NCBI GenBank assembly: GCA_002279935.1
Contig: NCCZ01000002.1
Location: 310,001 to 374,000 of the forward strand
From: Hyphomicrobium sp. 12-62-95
GTDB taxonomy: Bacteria > Pseudomonadota > Alphaproteobacteria > Rhizobiales > Hyphomicrobiaceae
Length of the DNA stretch: 64,000 bases
Direction: 5' to 3'
Positions 11,315-21,107 of this stretch are shown here, in pieces; the stretch's first letter is position 1, and each line of letters starts with the position of its first letter. The position numbers and the translations under genes were made by a program. The notes under the pieces were generated by a model. That model was not told the DNA's origin. It did not search any database and worked only from the letters and a program-made list of their open reading frames with translations.

Positions 11315-11332
11315 TGTCACCCATGGGTGTCA
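11315..11332. promoter_or_regulatory. Near-perfect palindrome in the ftsZ-lpxC gap
   Basis: TGTCACCCATGGGTGTCA has a perfect 12-bp core (CACCCATGGGTG) extended by two more paired positions around one mismatch. It lies about 175 bases upstream of the lpxC start and 83 bases past the ftsZ stop. A palindrome of this size in an intergenic region suggests a dimeric regulator site or a transcription-punctuation hairpin; there is no T run, so a terminator is unlikely. No regulator is assigned. Confidence 0.35.
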
Positions 11333-11415
11333 CAAATCACGCTTTCTTACGTTCTGTTACCAATTGGAAATACGTAGATTAGAAGCCCTACAGCGTGGGC
11401 CTCGCGCGCGGTCGA

Positions 11416-13146
11416 TCAGCGGCGCGATTTGCTAAAAAACACCGGTAATTCGGGCTTTTCTTGACGCTGCGGTTCGGACTCTAGCCAACCACTGCGGCGC
11501 GGGTCCGCATCGCCTCCTACAGTGTAGGAGCGATCACTTTCGGACCGGTTCGCTGTATCAAAAGCTTCACGATCGCGGCTGCTTGCGTGCGAATCACCTT
11601 CGCGCTTGGCGCGACCCGTGAGCCGCTCGAAGAAGCCACGCTTTTTGGGTTCAGGGGCGCGGACTGTTGGTTCGGCATAAACGTGCGGCGCGGGGCCGTT
11701 GCGCTGCGTCTTGGCCTGGTACACGCGCTGGCCGACCACGGGGAATTCTTCAAGCTCGGGCATCCGGCGCGGCGGACGGCGAACTTGAGCGGGCGGCGCG
11801 GGCGCATAGGGGTCCATGGCGGGCTGAACCGGCGCGATTGCGGGCCCATAATCGATGGCCGGTGGCGCGTAGGCGACGGACGGGGCGCCGGGCGTCAGGG
11901 CGCCGGGAGGCAAATCGGTGATTTCGACATCGTCGCCGGAGTGCCAGTTTGAAGGAGCAGACGGCGGGTAGGCCGCAGCGATGGGCGCCGCGGGATGGTG
12001 CGCCGCCTCGGCTGGAGAGTGGGCCGGAGACGGGGCCGAGGCGCGCGTCAGTTCCTCGAAGGCAGGAGACTTCAATGCGTCGGCGAGGCGGTCTTGCGCG
12101 GCGGGCGGCGGGTCAGCGACGCCAGGGTGACTGCCGTGGGACTGGGTCATTGGTGCGGGTCGTGCGGGCGGCTGGGCCGCCGCCGAGCGGTCCATGCCGG
12201 AGGCGACGATGGAAACGCGGACGCGATCACCCAGCGTCGGATCATAGGTGGCGCCGACAATGATATTGGCTTCCGGATCGACTTCCTGGCGCACGCGGGT
12301 TGCGGCTTCGTCGACTTCGTACAGCGTCAGATCTGTGCCGCCCGTGATGGAGAGCAGCAGGCCTTTGGCACCGGCGAGCGTGACATCGTCGAGCAGCGGA
12401 TTGGTGATGGCTTCTTCGGCGGCGCGCACGGCGCGGCCCTCGCCAGAGGCTTCGCCCGTACCCATCATGGCGCTGCCCATGCCGCTCATGACGGTGCGGA
12501 CATCGGCGAAATCGAGATTGATCAGGCCTTCCTTGACGATGAGATCTACGATGCAGGCCACGCCCGAATAGAGCACCTGGTCGGCGAGGACGAAGGCTTC
12601 GGCGAAGGTGGTGCGTTCGCTGGCGATGCGGAACAGGTTCTGATTGGGAATAACGATCAGAGTGTCGACGTGCTTTTTCAGTTCGGCGATGCCGGCCTCG
12701 GCGATGCGCATGCGGCGCGCGCCTTCGAACTGGAAGGGCTTCGTGACGACGGCGACGGTGAGGATGTTTTGTTCCTTGGCGGCGCGCGCGATGACGGCCG
12801 CGGCGCCGGTTCCGGTGCCACCCCCCATGCCGGCTGCGACGAAGACCATATGCGACCCGCGCACGAGATCGCGGATTTCTTCCAGAGTTTCGATGGCGGC
12901 GGCTTCGCCGATGTCGGGGCGCGAGCCGGCGCCCAGGCCTTCGGTGAGACGGGCGCCGAGCTGAATTTTATGGGGGGCATTGGAGGCGACGAGCGACTGC
13001 GCATCCGTGTTGGCCACCACGAAGTCGACGCCATCGAGAGAGGCGTCGATCATGTTGTTGACCGCGTTGCAGCCTGCTCCGCCGACACCAATCACGGTGA
13101 TGCGGGGCTTCAGGTCTGGAATGTTCGGCGGCAGTTTTGCGTTCAT
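11416..13146 (-). CDS. ftsZ: Cell division GTPase FtsZ (long-linker form)
   Basis: A 576-residue tubulin homologue that forms the Z-ring. The GTP-binding core covers about residues 14-320, with [11 protein letters not shown] near the start, the signature GGGTGTG at 108-114 and the T7-loop region with [21 protein letters not shown] very long proline/alanine-rich linker follows, ending in the conserved tail peptide region ([13 protein letters not shown]) that would bind FtsA and other partners. E. coli FtsZ is 383 residues; extended linkers are common in alphaproteobacteria. ATG 13146 has GAGGG upstream, and the protein starts directly before the conserved [12 protein letters not shown]. It follows ftsA by 76 bases. 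Confidence 0.97.
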   Translation of the reverse strand: MNAKLPPNIPDLKPRITVIGVGGAGCNAVNNMIDASLDGVDFVVANTDAQSLVASNAPHKIQLGARLTEGLGAGSRPDIGEAAAIETLEEIRDLVRGSHMVFVAAGMGGGTGTGAAAVIARAAKEQNILTVAVVTKPFQFEGARRMRIAEAGIAELKKHVDTLIVIPNQNLFRIASERTTFAEAFVLADQVLYSGVACIVDLIVKEGLINLDFADVRTVMSGMGSAMMGTGEASGEGRAVRAAEEAITNPLLDDVTLAGAKGLLLSITGGTDLTLYEVDEAATRVRQEVDPEANIIVGATYDPTLGDRVRVSIVASGMDRSAAAQPPARPAPMTQSHGSHPGVADPPPAAQDRLADALKSPAFEELTRASAPSPAHSPAEAAHHPAAPIAAAYPPSAPSNWHSGDDVEITDLPPGALTPGAPSVAYAPPAIDYGPAIAPVQPAMDPYAPAPPAQVRRPPRRMPELEEFPVVGQRVYQAKTQRNGPAPHVYAEPTVRAPEPKKRGFFERLTGRAKREGDSHASSRDREAFDTANRSESDRSYTVGGDADPRRSGWLESEPQRQEKPELPVFFSKSRR

Positions 13147-13222
13147 TTGGCCCTCGGTCTTACAGAAGGAACGTGCGGGCGCCGGATCTCTTCCCCGGCC
13201 CGGTCCACACGCATTACCTTCC

Positions 13223-14482
13223 CTAGAACCCGTCCCGCAGCCACTGCCCGACCCGGCCGATGTAGCCCTTGGGTGCGCTGGCACCGTGAGCATCGGTTAG
13301 ATCGACGGCCGTGCTGTCTGCGACGGCACGCAATACACCAACGACACCGGCGAACGCCGCCGATGCATAGAGAGGCGGCAAGCCCGAGACGGGCTCAGGC
13401 CTTCCCTCGCGAACGGGCCGCCGGAACACGCCTTCTGCTAAGGATTGCAGACCTGGAATCTCGCTGCCGCCGCCGCAGAGAACGATCCGCGCGGCATTGC
13501 CTTCGAGAAGCCCGGCGCTCGCGAGCTGGTCGCGAACGAGGTGGAGCAGGTGGGCCATGCGCGATTGGATGATCCGGGCCAGATCAGCCTTGGTCGATCT
13601 CTGCTCGACACCCTCGCCGCCACCCGTCAGGGCGTAGGTGAAGACATCGTGCTGATCGGACTGCGCATTGAGGACTGTGCCATAAAGCGTTTTGATTCGC
13701 TCGGCTTCTTCAAGTGGCGTGCGCAACGAATGCACAACATCCATTGTGACATCTCCGCCGCCCATCGGGACGGTGGACATGAAGACCGGGCGGGCGTTGC
13801 GGAAGACCGATAGGCCGGTCAGGCCGGCGCCGATGTCGACCGTGATGACGCCGTGGCGGCGCTCGTCATCACTGGTGACGGCAAGCGCGCTGGCAATGGG
13901 ACCGGGGATCAGGCGGCGCGTTGCGAGATAGCAGCGTTCGACGGTGCGGGTCAGGTTGGCTACGGCCGGGGCATCGGCGGTGACGGCGTGGACGTGGGCC
14001 GCGAGGCGGCCAGCGGGCAGACCTAGGGCATCGGGGATCATCGGGCCGCCATCGAGGCGATAGCCCAATGTTTCAAGTTGTAGAAGGTGGCGGCCATGGG
14101 CAGTGGCGTGGGCACGGCCGGCGGCGGCGACGCGGTCGATGGCTTCGCGGGTGACGACGCCATCGTGGATCGGAGCGGCGGCGGCGAAGGTGCGCGAGGC
14201 CGGGTTGCCGCCGTTGAGCAGCAGGTCGATCCCTTCGAGACGGACGCCGGACATGTTTTCTGCCTGCGCGATGGCGGTCCGGATAGCGGCTTCGGCGGCG
14301 GCGAGGTCGCGGACGCTGCCGGCGATGATGCCGTGCGACGGGGCGATGCCAACGCCGACGATGCGGGCGGCGCGGCCTTCGTGATCCAGTGCTGCGATAA
14401 GGCAGACTGTCTTATAGCTGCCGGCGTCGAGGACGGCGGCGAAACGGCCGGAGCGGTCAGGGCGGAGGGTGGCGGCGCTCAT
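13223..14482 (-). CDS. ftsA: Cell division protein FtsA
   Basis: A 419-residue actin-like ATPase that tethers FtsZ to the membrane. Phosphate-1 motif [16 protein letters not shown] is at about 14-29, phosphate-2 [16 protein letters not shown] is in the middle, and [18 protein letters not shown] is the adenosine motif. The last residues ([13 protein letters not shown]) can form the amphipathic membrane-binding helix. Start at ATG 14482, seven bases after the ftsQ stop; longer in-frame extension upstream is just ftsQ coding sequence in another frame. Confidence 0.96.
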   Translation of the reverse strand: MSAATLRPDRSGRFAAVLDAGSYKTVCLIAALDHEGRAARIVGVGIAPSHGIIAGSVRDLAAAEAAIRTAIAQAENMSGVRLEGIDLLLNGGNPASRTFAAAAPIHDGVVTREAIDRVAAAGRAHATAHGRHLLQLETLGYRLDGGPMIPDALGLPAGRLAAHVHAVTADAPAVANLTRTVERCYLATRRLIPGPIASALAVTSDDERRHGVITVDIGAGLTGLSVFRNARPVFMSTVPMGGGDVTMDVVHSLRTPLEEAERIKTLYGTVLNAQSDQHDVFTYALTGGGEGVEQRSTKADLARIIQSRMAHLLHLVRDQLASAGLLEGNAARIVLCGGGSEIPGLQSLAEGVFRRPVREGRPEPVSGLPPLYASAAFAGVVGVLRAVADSTAVDLTDAHGASAPKGYIGRVGQWLRDGF

Positions 14483-14489
14483 GGTGCGA

Positions 14490-15398
14490 TCAGCCTCCCC
14501 CGGCGGGTGCTGCGGACGCAGCGCGGATGGCGATCTTAGAGGGAGAGCGCAGATCGATGATTTGGCCCGGTTTGGCGACGAGGTCCGCGATCTGCTGTTC
14601 TGCAGCGAGACGGGCAAGGGCGGAGGTTTCGCCGTCGGAGGGCAGATGGATGCGGCCGCCGCCGGCCAGTTCCAGCGTCCAGCGGCGCGCGGAAAGGCGC
14701 TCGGCACGGACCAGGCGGGATTTGATTGCGGGGTGGCGGTCGAGTGTGGTCATCAGGGCTGCGGCGGCGACATTGGCGCCTTCGCCTGCGACGCGCGGCA
14801 GATCGAGGACGGCGTCGCGTTTAACGGGGCCGAGCTGGCGGCCGGTTATGTCCACGAGTTCGGCGCTGTCGCCCTGTTCCCAGACGGCGAACGGTTTGCG
14901 TTCGGTGACGCGGATGGCGAGTTGGCCCGGCCAGACGCGCGAGATCTCGACCGATTGCACCCACGGCAGGCGCTCGAAACGCGTGCGGATGGCGTCGGAC
15001 TCGAAGCTTGCGAGCGAGCGGGCGGATTTGAGATCGAGGGCATCGAAGAGATCGGCGTCGGACGTGAAGCGGTGGCCGGTCAGCGAGACCTGTTCTATGC
15101 CGAAGCCGAGGGTGGTTGCGAGGTGATCGCGATCAAGCGCACCGGTGCGTTGGGCTGCGTAGGCACCGGCTGCGCACAAGGTTACGAAGGCGAGGCCTGC
15201 AAGTGTGCGGACCGGGACGCCGCGCTTGGCGCGCGGGGCGGATTTTGCGGCGGGTTGGATGCGGCCTGGATCGTAAGCGTGGCCGAAGTCGAAGCGTTGG
15301 GGCGGCGTCGTTGGGTGTGGGCGCGGCGCGGGGGGCGCCTGCCAGTATTCGTTCCGTTCTGAGCCTACCTCTGGCAACTCGCGTCCTCGGTTATCCAT
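14490..15398 (-). CDS. ftsQ: Cell division protein FtsQ
   Basis: A 302-residue bitopic protein: a cytoplasmic proline-rich N-terminus, one membrane segment at about 64-82 (RTLAGLAFVTLCAAGAYAA), then a POTRA domain (IEQVSLTGHRFTSDADLFDAL) and the FtsQ beta domain (WVQSVEISRVWPGQLAIRVTERKPFAVWE). It connects early and late divisome proteins. The chosen ATG at 15398 overlaps the 3' end of ddl by 34 bases, which fits translational coupling in this cluster; shorter starts remain possible because the N-terminus is poorly conserved. Confidence 0.93.
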   Translation of the reverse strand: MDNRGRELPEVGSERNEYWQAPPAPRPHPTTPPQRFDFGHAYDPGRIQPAAKSAPRAKRGVPVRTLAGLAFVTLCAAGAYAAQRTGALDRDHLATTLGFGIEQVSLTGHRFTSDADLFDALDLKSARSLASFESDAIRTRFERLPWVQSVEISRVWPGQLAIRVTERKPFAVWEQGDSAELVDITGRQLGPVKRDAVLDLPRVAGEGANVAAAALMTTLDRHPAIKSRLVRAERLSARRWTLELAGGGRIHLPSDGETSALARLAAEQQIADLVAKPGQIIDLRSPSKIAIRAASAAPAGGG

Positions 15399-16315
15399 CT
15401 GACGAGTTCGCCGAAGCTCCAGCCGGCGTGCTGCGCCAATTCTGGAACCAGCGATGTGCCCGTCATGCCCGGCTGGGTGTTGACTTCGAGGCAAATGAGT
15501 TCGCCCGAACCACCCGGCGTGTCGTCGTAACGGAAGTCGGCGCGCGAGACGCCCCGGCACCCCAGCGCCTGATGCGCCGATCCTGTGTATTTCCGGACCA
15601 ACTGGTAAACATCCGGTAAAACTTTGGCCGGCAGTTCGTGGATAGAGCCGCCGGGGGCGTATTTGGCTTCGAAATCGTAGAAGACGAGGCCGTCCTTGGG
15701 TTTTATCTCGATGACGTCTGAGACGAAGCTGCCGATGACGGCGCAGGTGAGTTCGCGGCCGGCGACGTAGCGCTCGACCATGACGATGTCGTCAGGCGCG
15801 CCGCCGGACAGGATGGCGTTGGCCCATTCGTTGTTGCCGGGCCGGATGATGAGCACGCCGACGCTGGAACCTTCATCGACCGGTTTGACGACATAGGGCG
15901 GTGGCAGGGCGTGGGCGCGGGCCGCGTCGGCGCGGGTGACGATGCGGGCCTCGGCGACGGGGACGCCGGCGGGTTTCATGACCGCCTTGGCGCGCTCCTT
16001 GTGCATGGCGAGTGCGGAGGCGAGGACGCCGGAGTGGGTGTAGGGGATTTCCAGGCACTCAAGGATGCCCTGGATGCAACCGTCTTCGCCGAAGCGGCCG
16101 TGGAGTGCGTTGAAGGCGACATCGGGTTTGAGAGCTGCGAGCTTGGCGGAGATGTTGCGATCGACATCGACGCGGGTGACGCGATAGCCCTCGCCTTCCA
16201 GCGCATCGGCGACGGCGGCGCCCGACCGCAGACTGACGGGGCGTTCGGCGGACCAGCCGCCCATGAGGACGGCAACGTGGCCGTGCGTGCGGGCGGGCGC
16301 AATGCCGAGTGTCAT
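15365..16315 (-). CDS. ddl: D-alanine--D-alanine ligase
   Basis: A 316-residue ATP-grasp enzyme making D-Ala-D-Ala for the MurF step. The N-terminal motif [17 protein letters not shown], the [17 protein letters not shown] substrate loop, the ATP-binding [12 protein letters not shown], and the metal-binding [12 protein letters not shown] near the C-terminus are all visible. The ATG at 16315 shares the sequence ATGA with the murB stop, which fixes the start and implies coupled translation. Confidence 0.96.
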   Translation of the reverse strand: MTLGIAPARTHGHVAVLMGGWSAERPVSLRSGAAVADALEGEGYRVTRVDVDRNISAKLAALKPDVAFNALHGRFGEDGCIQGILECLEIPYTHSGVLASALAMHKERAKAVMKPAGVPVAEARIVTRADAARAHALPPPYVVKPVDEGSSVGVLIIRPGNNEWANAILSGGAPDDIVMVERYVAGRELTCAVIGSFVSDVIEIKPKDGLVFYDFEAKYAPGGSIHELPAKVLPDVYQLVRKYTGSAHQALGCRGVSRADFRYDDTPGGSGELICLEVNTQPGMTGTSLVPELAQHAGWSFGELVRWITEDASCQR

Positions 16316-17277
16316 GATGCACTCTCTTGCAGGGCGAGGCCTTCGCCGGTGGGGCGGCCGTCCTTGGGTTCGCCGAGGCGGATGATTTCCCATTCGAGCA
16401 TGACGCCAGACGTGGCCTTCACACGCGCGCGGACGGTTTCGCCCAGCGTTTCGACATCCTCGCCCGAGGCCTTGCTGTCGTTGATGAGGAAGTTGCAGTG
16501 CATCTCTGAGACTTTGGCGCCGCCGACGCGGAAGCCGCGGCAGCCGGCGGCATCGACGAGTTTCCAGGCGCTGTTGCCGGGTGGGTTTTTGAAGGTGGAG
16601 CCGCCGGTGCGTTCGCGCACGGGCTGGTTCTTCTCGCGGTAGTCGGCGACCTCATCCATTTCTTTTTGGATCTCGTCGGGGTCGCCGGGTTTTCCTTCGT
16701 AGGTCGCTTGGGTGAAGATCCAGTCCGCCGGGATGCCGCAGTGGCGGTAGGTGAACTTCATATCGGCGAGCGAGAGAACGTGGATGTTGCCCTGGCGGTC
16801 GACGGCGCGGGCTTCGATGAGCACATCCTTGGTTTCTGTGCCGTGGGCGCCAGCATTCATGCGCAGCGCGCCGCCGATGGATCCGGGGATGCCGCGATAG
16901 AACGAGAGACCTGCGATGCCGGCTTCGGCGGCGGCACGGGCAACTTTAACGTCGGGGACCGCGGTGCCGGCGATGAGGCGCGTGCCGTCAGTGCTGATTT
17001 CGTTGAAGCCGCGGCCGAGGCGGATGATGACGCCGGGAACGCCGCCATCGCGGACGAGCAGGTTCGATCCAAGCCCGACGACGAAGACGGGAACATCGGG
17101 GCCGATGTTCTTCAGAAAGTAAGCGAGGTCGGCTTCGTCGGCAGGCGCGAAGAGAACTTGAGCGGGGCCGCCGACGCGAAACCACGTGATGTCGGAGAGC
17201 GGGGCGTTGGCGGTGAGGCGTCCGCGCAGGTCCGGCATGCGGGCCTTCAGGTCGCCGGTGATGTCGGGAAAGCTCAT
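16312..17277 (-). CDS. murB: UDP-N-acetylenolpyruvoylglucosamine reductase
   Basis: A 321-residue FAD enzyme that reduces the enolpyruvyl ether to UDP-MurNAc. FAD-binding segments [14 protein letters not shown] and [19 protein letters not shown] are near residues 31-44 and 67-85; the catalytic-site [20 protein letters not shown] and the proton-donor serine motif [10 protein letters not shown] follow. Start at ATG 17277, 25 bases after the murC stop. Confidence 0.96.
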   Translation of the reverse strand: MSFPDITGDLKARMPDLRGRLTANAPLSDITWFRVGGPAQVLFAPADEADLAYFLKNIGPDVPVFVVGLGSNLLVRDGGVPGVIIRLGRGFNEISTDGTRLIAGTAVPDVKVARAAAEAGIAGLSFYRGIPGSIGGALRMNAGAHGTETKDVLIEARAVDRQGNIHVLSLADMKFTYRHCGIPADWIFTQATYEGKPGDPDEIQKEMDEVADYREKNQPVRERTGGSTFKNPPGNSAWKLVDAAGCRGFRVGGAKVSEMHCNFLINDSKASGEDVETLGETVRARVKATSGVMLEWEIIRLGEPKDGRPTGEGLALQESAS

Positions 17278-17302
17278 GGGGTGTTGGCCTTCGAAAGTGC
17301 GC

Positions 17303-18724
17303 TTATTCGGCGGCCTGGGCGGACAGCCATTGCGGCAGCGACGCGGCCCACTCAGTGGACGTGCCGGCGCCGAGGCAGACGACCATATCGCCGGGGCGGC
17401 CATAGCGGCGCAGCAGGGGGACGATATCGGCGGGGTGATCGACGGAGGTGACGGCGCGATGGCCCGTGGCGCGGATGCCTTCGGCCAGCGTGTGCTGGTC
17501 GATGCCGTCGATGGGCGCTTCACCTGCAGAGTAGAGTGGGGCGACGATGACGCTATCGGCATCGCGGAAGCAATTGCAGAACTCGCCGAAGAGATCGCGC
17601 ACGCGTGTGTAGCGATGCGGTTCGCACACGGCGATGACGCGGCCCTTGGTCCCGGCGCGAGCGGCCTGGAGGACGGCGGCAATCTCGATCGGGTGGTGGC
17701 CGTAGTCGTCGTAGACCTGGATGCCGTTCCACTGGCCGGTGGGCTGGAAGCGGCGCTTGACGCCGGAGAACTCGGCGAGGCCGGCGCGGATCACATCATC
17801 GGCGATGCCCGCTTCGGCGGCGACCGCGATGGCGGCGAGGGCATTTAGTGCGTTGTGGTGGCCGGGGACGGGCACCTGCCAGCCGGAGATATTGCGCGCG
17901 CCACCTTTGACGCGGGCAGACAGTTCAGCGTCGAAGATGGTTGTGAAGCCTTTCTGATGCGATGAGACCAGCCGCAAGTCGGCGCCTTCGGCGACGCCGT
18001 AAGTGAGAAGGCGACGGCCGTCGCGGCGCATGTCGAGACGCTCGATCATCTGGCGGACGACGGGATGGTCGATGCAGGTGACGGCGAGGCCATAGAAGGG
18101 GATGTTGCGATAGAAGGCGGCGTACTCGGCGTGCATGTTCTCGACGGATTTGAAGTAGTCGAGGTGCTCGGGATCGATGTTGGTGACGATGCCGATTTCG
18201 GTGGGGAGGCGCACGAAGGTGCCGTCGCTCTCGTCGGCTTCGACGATCATCCAGCGGCCTTTGCCGAGGCGGGCATTGGAGCCCCAGGCGTTGATGATGC
18301 CGCCGGTAATGACGGTGGGATCGGTGCCGGCTTTTTCGAAGATGGTGGAGACGAGCGAGGTGGTCGTCGTCTTGCCGTGGGTGCCGGTGACCGAGATCGT
18401 GGAGTAAAGGCGCATCAATTCGGCCAGCGCTTCGGCGCGGCGGATGATGGTGAGACCCTTTTGGCGGGCGGCTTCCAACTCTGGATTGCCGGGTTTGACG
18501 GCGGTGGAGATGATGACGTTTTTGGCGCCGATGAGGTTGATGGCGTCGTGGCCGATGAAGACGCGCACGCCTTTGGCGCGCAGGCGGCGGACGTTGGCGC
18601 TTTCCTTTTGATCGCTACCCTGGACGGCGAAGCCCTTGGCAAGCAGGATCTCGGCGATGGCGCTCATGCCGATGCCGCCGATGCCGATGATGTGGAACGT
18701 GCCTGCGTCGCGGGGTATTTGCAT
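17303..18724 (-). CDS. murC: UDP-N-acetylmuramate--L-alanine ligase
   Basis: A 473-residue Mur ligase adding the first stem-peptide residue. The N-terminal Rossmann region [19 protein letters not shown] leads into the ATP P-loop [10 protein letters not shown] (about 112-121), the nucleotide-binding [11 protein letters not shown], and the C-terminal ligase domain ([15 protein letters not shown]). ATG 18724 is preferred over upstream in-frame codons because homologues begin just before the glycine-rich loop. Confidence 0.96.
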   Translation of the reverse strand: MQIPRDAGTFHIIGIGGIGMSAIAEILLAKGFAVQGSDQKESANVRRLRAKGVRVFIGHDAINLIGAKNVIISTAVKPGNPELEAARQKGLTIIRRAEALAELMRLYSTISVTGTHGKTTTTSLVSTIFEKAGTDPTVITGGIINAWGSNARLGKGRWMIVEADESDGTFVRLPTEIGIVTNIDPEHLDYFKSVENMHAEYAAFYRNIPFYGLAVTCIDHPVVRQMIERLDMRRDGRRLLTYGVAEGADLRLVSSHQKGFTTIFDAELSARVKGGARNISGWQVPVPGHHNALNALAAIAVAAEAGIADDVIRAGLAEFSGVKRRFQPTGQWNGIQVYDDYGHHPIEIAAVLQAARAGTKGRVIAVCEPHRYTRVRDLFGEFCNCFRDADSVIVAPLYSAGEAPIDGIDQHTLAEGIRATGHRAVTSVDHPADIVPLLRRYGRPGDMVVCLGAGTSTEWAASLPQWLSAQAAE

Positions 18725-18796
18725 TGTGGTGTCTATCGTCCCGTCATAGGTTTCAAGGAGCACAGCGTTTCGAGCGGCCCGGCGATAAAACTCAGC

Positions 18797-19924
18797 CTAG
18801 GCAGACTTCGGTGCTGTGGCCGTGGCAGACCCCGCAAGCTCTTCGACCAACGACGCGAGCCGGACCACGGCGTCCGGCCGGCCTTGCTTCTTGGCACACT
18901 CTGCTGCTTCGCGAAGCGCGGCGCCACCCTCCATGAGCCGCGCGATCTCGCCCGATAATCTTTCCGGGCTCAGTGTCTTTTGTTCGATACACCAAGCACC
19001 GCCCGATTCGGCAAGCTGGGTGGCATTTTGCAGCTGATCGTTGTCGAGGGAATGCGGCAAGGGCACCAGGATGGACGGGCGTCCGATGACGGTCAATTCG
19101 GCGACCGAAGAGGCCCCCGCGCGGCCGATGACGAGGTGGCTGGCGGCCATACGGGCCGGCAGGTCTTTGAAAAAGGGTGCGATTTCGGCGGTGATGCCGG
19201 CGTCCGCGTAGGCGGATTTGACCCGGGCGACGTCTTCCTCGCGGGCTTGCTGAACGACGTTTAGTCTGGATTTGAGGGCGGTCGGCAGGAGTGCGAGGGC
19301 GGGCGGCACGGCGTCGGAAAAGTAGCGGGCGCCCTGGCTGCCGCCGAAGACGAGGAGGTGGAAAAGACCGTTGGGCTCCGGGACAGGATAGGGCGCCGCG
19401 GCCGCTTCGATCACGATGCCGCGCACCGGGTTGCCGGTGAAACGCGCTTTGGCGAGGAGCGGGCCGTCGAGAAATTTGGTGTGTTCGAAGGACGTGGCGA
19501 TGGCGTCGACGCGGGCCGCCAGCATTTTGTTGGCGCGGCCGAGCACGGCGTTCTGCTCGTGCAACATGGTGGGTATACCCGACTGGCGGGCGGCGAGCAG
19601 TGGCGGGAATGTGGGATAGCCGCCGAAACCGATGACGACGGCGGGGCGGATCTGTTTCATCAGTTTGCGGGCGGCGAGGAGGCCGCGCGCCAGCGTCAGG
19701 CCGGTTTTGGCAATGGCTACGGGCGATTTGGAGGCCAGCGTGGCGGAGGGGACCTGATGCACGGCGCGGGCGGGGAAGCCGGTGCCGTAGCGGTCGCCGC
19801 GCATGTCGGTCACGAGATCAACGGTGTAGCCGCGGCGGCCCAGTTCCTCGGCCAGGGCGAAGGCGGGAAACAGGTGGCCGCCGGTGCCTCCGGCGGCGAG
19901 CAGAATGGTGCGGTTGCGGTCCAT
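18797..19924 (-). CDS. murG: Lipid II synthase MurG (GlcNAc transferase)
   Basis: A 375-residue GT28 transferase that adds GlcNAc to lipid I on the inner face of the membrane. N-terminal AAGGTGGHLFPAFALAEEL (from about residue 9) and the second glycine-rich block LVFGGSQGARYFSDAVP are the lipid- and sugar-binding motifs; the donor site VIGRAGASSVAELTVIGRPSILVPLP is near 265-290. The ATG at 19924 is chosen because family members start a few residues before the glycine loop; an ATG at 19957 is an alternative. Confidence 0.95.
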   Translation of the reverse strand: MDRNRTILLAAGGTGGHLFPAFALAEELGRRGYTVDLVTDMRGDRYGTGFPARAVHQVPSATLASKSPVAIAKTGLTLARGLLAARKLMKQIRPAVVIGFGGYPTFPPLLAARQSGIPTMLHEQNAVLGRANKMLAARVDAIATSFEHTKFLDGPLLAKARFTGNPVRGIVIEAAAAPYPVPEPNGLFHLLVFGGSQGARYFSDAVPPALALLPTALKSRLNVVQQAREEDVARVKSAYADAGITAEIAPFFKDLPARMAASHLVIGRAGASSVAELTVIGRPSILVPLPHSLDNDQLQNATQLAESGGAWCIEQKTLSPERLSGEIARLMEGGAALREAAECAKKQGRPDAVVRLASLVEELAGSATATAPKSA

Positions 19925-20000
19925 GGTGTCGTGGGGTCCCCCGTCTTTGCCGCTCATCGCAGCCAAACACGGCCGTTTCTGGTCCGGAACGGGGGCGCGA

Positions 20001-21107
20001 TCAAGCGGCGCGGCGACGCGTCAAAGCCAACAGCATGCCGAGCGTGATGGAGATGGCCAGCGTCGAGGAGCCGCCAGCGGACAGGTAGGGCAGCGTGATG
20101 CCCTTGGCGGGCAGCAGGCCGACGTTGACGCCCATGTTGAACAGCGCCTGCAGGCCGAAGACGAGCGCTAAGCCGATGATGCCCAGTTTGACGGCGGGAT
20201 CGGGTTCCTGGCCGGCGCGGTAGAGGGCGCGCAGCTCAATGAAGCCGAACAGCAGGACGATCACGAGGCAGGCGATGGCGCCGTACTCTTCGGCGATGAC
20301 GGCGAAGATGAAGTCGGTGTGGGCGTCGGGCAGGGAGGTCTTGATGGTGCCTTCGCCGGGGCCGCGGCCGAAGAAGCCGCCTTGCGTGAACGATTGCAGC
20401 GCGCGATCGACCTGACTGTGGTCGCCGGGAGCCGGATCGAGGAAGCGATCAACACGGGCTTCGACGTGGGGAAACGTCATGTACGCGCTGGCGATGGCGG
20501 CAAGGCCGATGAGGAGGATAGCGGCGGCGTAGATGAGCGGTTGGCCGGAGACAAAGAACAGTGCGCCCCAGACGATGCTCAAGAGCAGCGTCTGGCCGAC
20601 ATCGGGTTGCAGCACCAGAAACACGGCGACCACCGCATAGAGCAGCACGGCCAGCCAGAGGCCCGGCATATCTGGCCGCTTGCGGGCTTCGGCGAGCAGC
20701 CAAGCTGAGATGACGACGAAAGCGGGTTTCAAGAACTCAGAGGGTTGCAGCGAGTGGCCGGCGAGTGAGAGCCAGCGGCGGGCGCCGTTGATCTCCTTGC
20801 CGGTGAAATGGACGGCGGCGAGACCGGCGAGGGCTACGAACAACAGAACAAGCGCGACGCGGCGTGTTTCGCGCGTGGTGAGGAAGGAGAGCCCGACGAG
20901 GAGCAGTGCGCCCAGCGCTGAGAAGATGACGTGTCGTTCGACGAAGTAGTAAGCGGGCAGGCCCTTCTTGAGCGCGACAGACGGGCTGGCGGCGAGCGAG
21001 AACACGAGTCCGGCGCCGACGAGGATCAGGATTGCGATCAGCAGCACATGATCGACCGTGAACCACCATCCGGCCAACCGGCTGCGATCTTCGCGGGAGA
21101 GGCTCAT
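20001..21107 (-). CDS. ftsW: Lipid II polymerase FtsW (SEDS family)
   Basis: A 368-residue polytopic membrane protein with about ten hydrophobic segments. It is the SEDS glycosyltransferase of the septum. Recognisable parts are the N-terminal WWFTVDHVLLIAILILVGAGL, RRWLSLAGHSLQPSEFLKPA (containing the conserved QPSE), QPDVGQTLLL, and the late motif GVNVGLLPAKGITLPYLSAGGSS. The start codon overlaps the murD stop (ATGA at 21104-21107). Its usual transpeptidase partner FtsI is not encoded in this window. Confidence 0.96.
   Translation of the reverse strand: MSLSREDRSRLAGWWFTVDHVLLIAILILVGAGLVFSLAASPSVALKKGLPAYYFVERHVIFSALGALLLVGLSFLTTRETRRVALVLLFVALAGLAAVHFTGKEINGARRWLSLAGHSLQPSEFLKPAFVVISAWLLAEARKRPDMPGLWLAVLLYAVVAVFLVLQPDVGQTLLLSIVWGALFFVSGQPLIYAAAILLIGLAAIASAYMTFPHVEARVDRFLDPAPGDHSQVDRALQSFTQGGFFGRGPGEGTIKTSLPDAHTDFIFAVIAEEYGAIACLVIVLLFGFIELRALYRAGQEPDPAVKLGIIGLALVFGLQALFNMGVNVGLLPAKGITLPYLSAGGSSTLAISITLGMLLALTRRRAA

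Noticed and set aside
11995..13572. 525-codon plus-strand open frame opposite ftsZ/ftsA
   Set aside because: Antisense shadow of ftsZ and ftsA; repetitive composition, no domain pattern.
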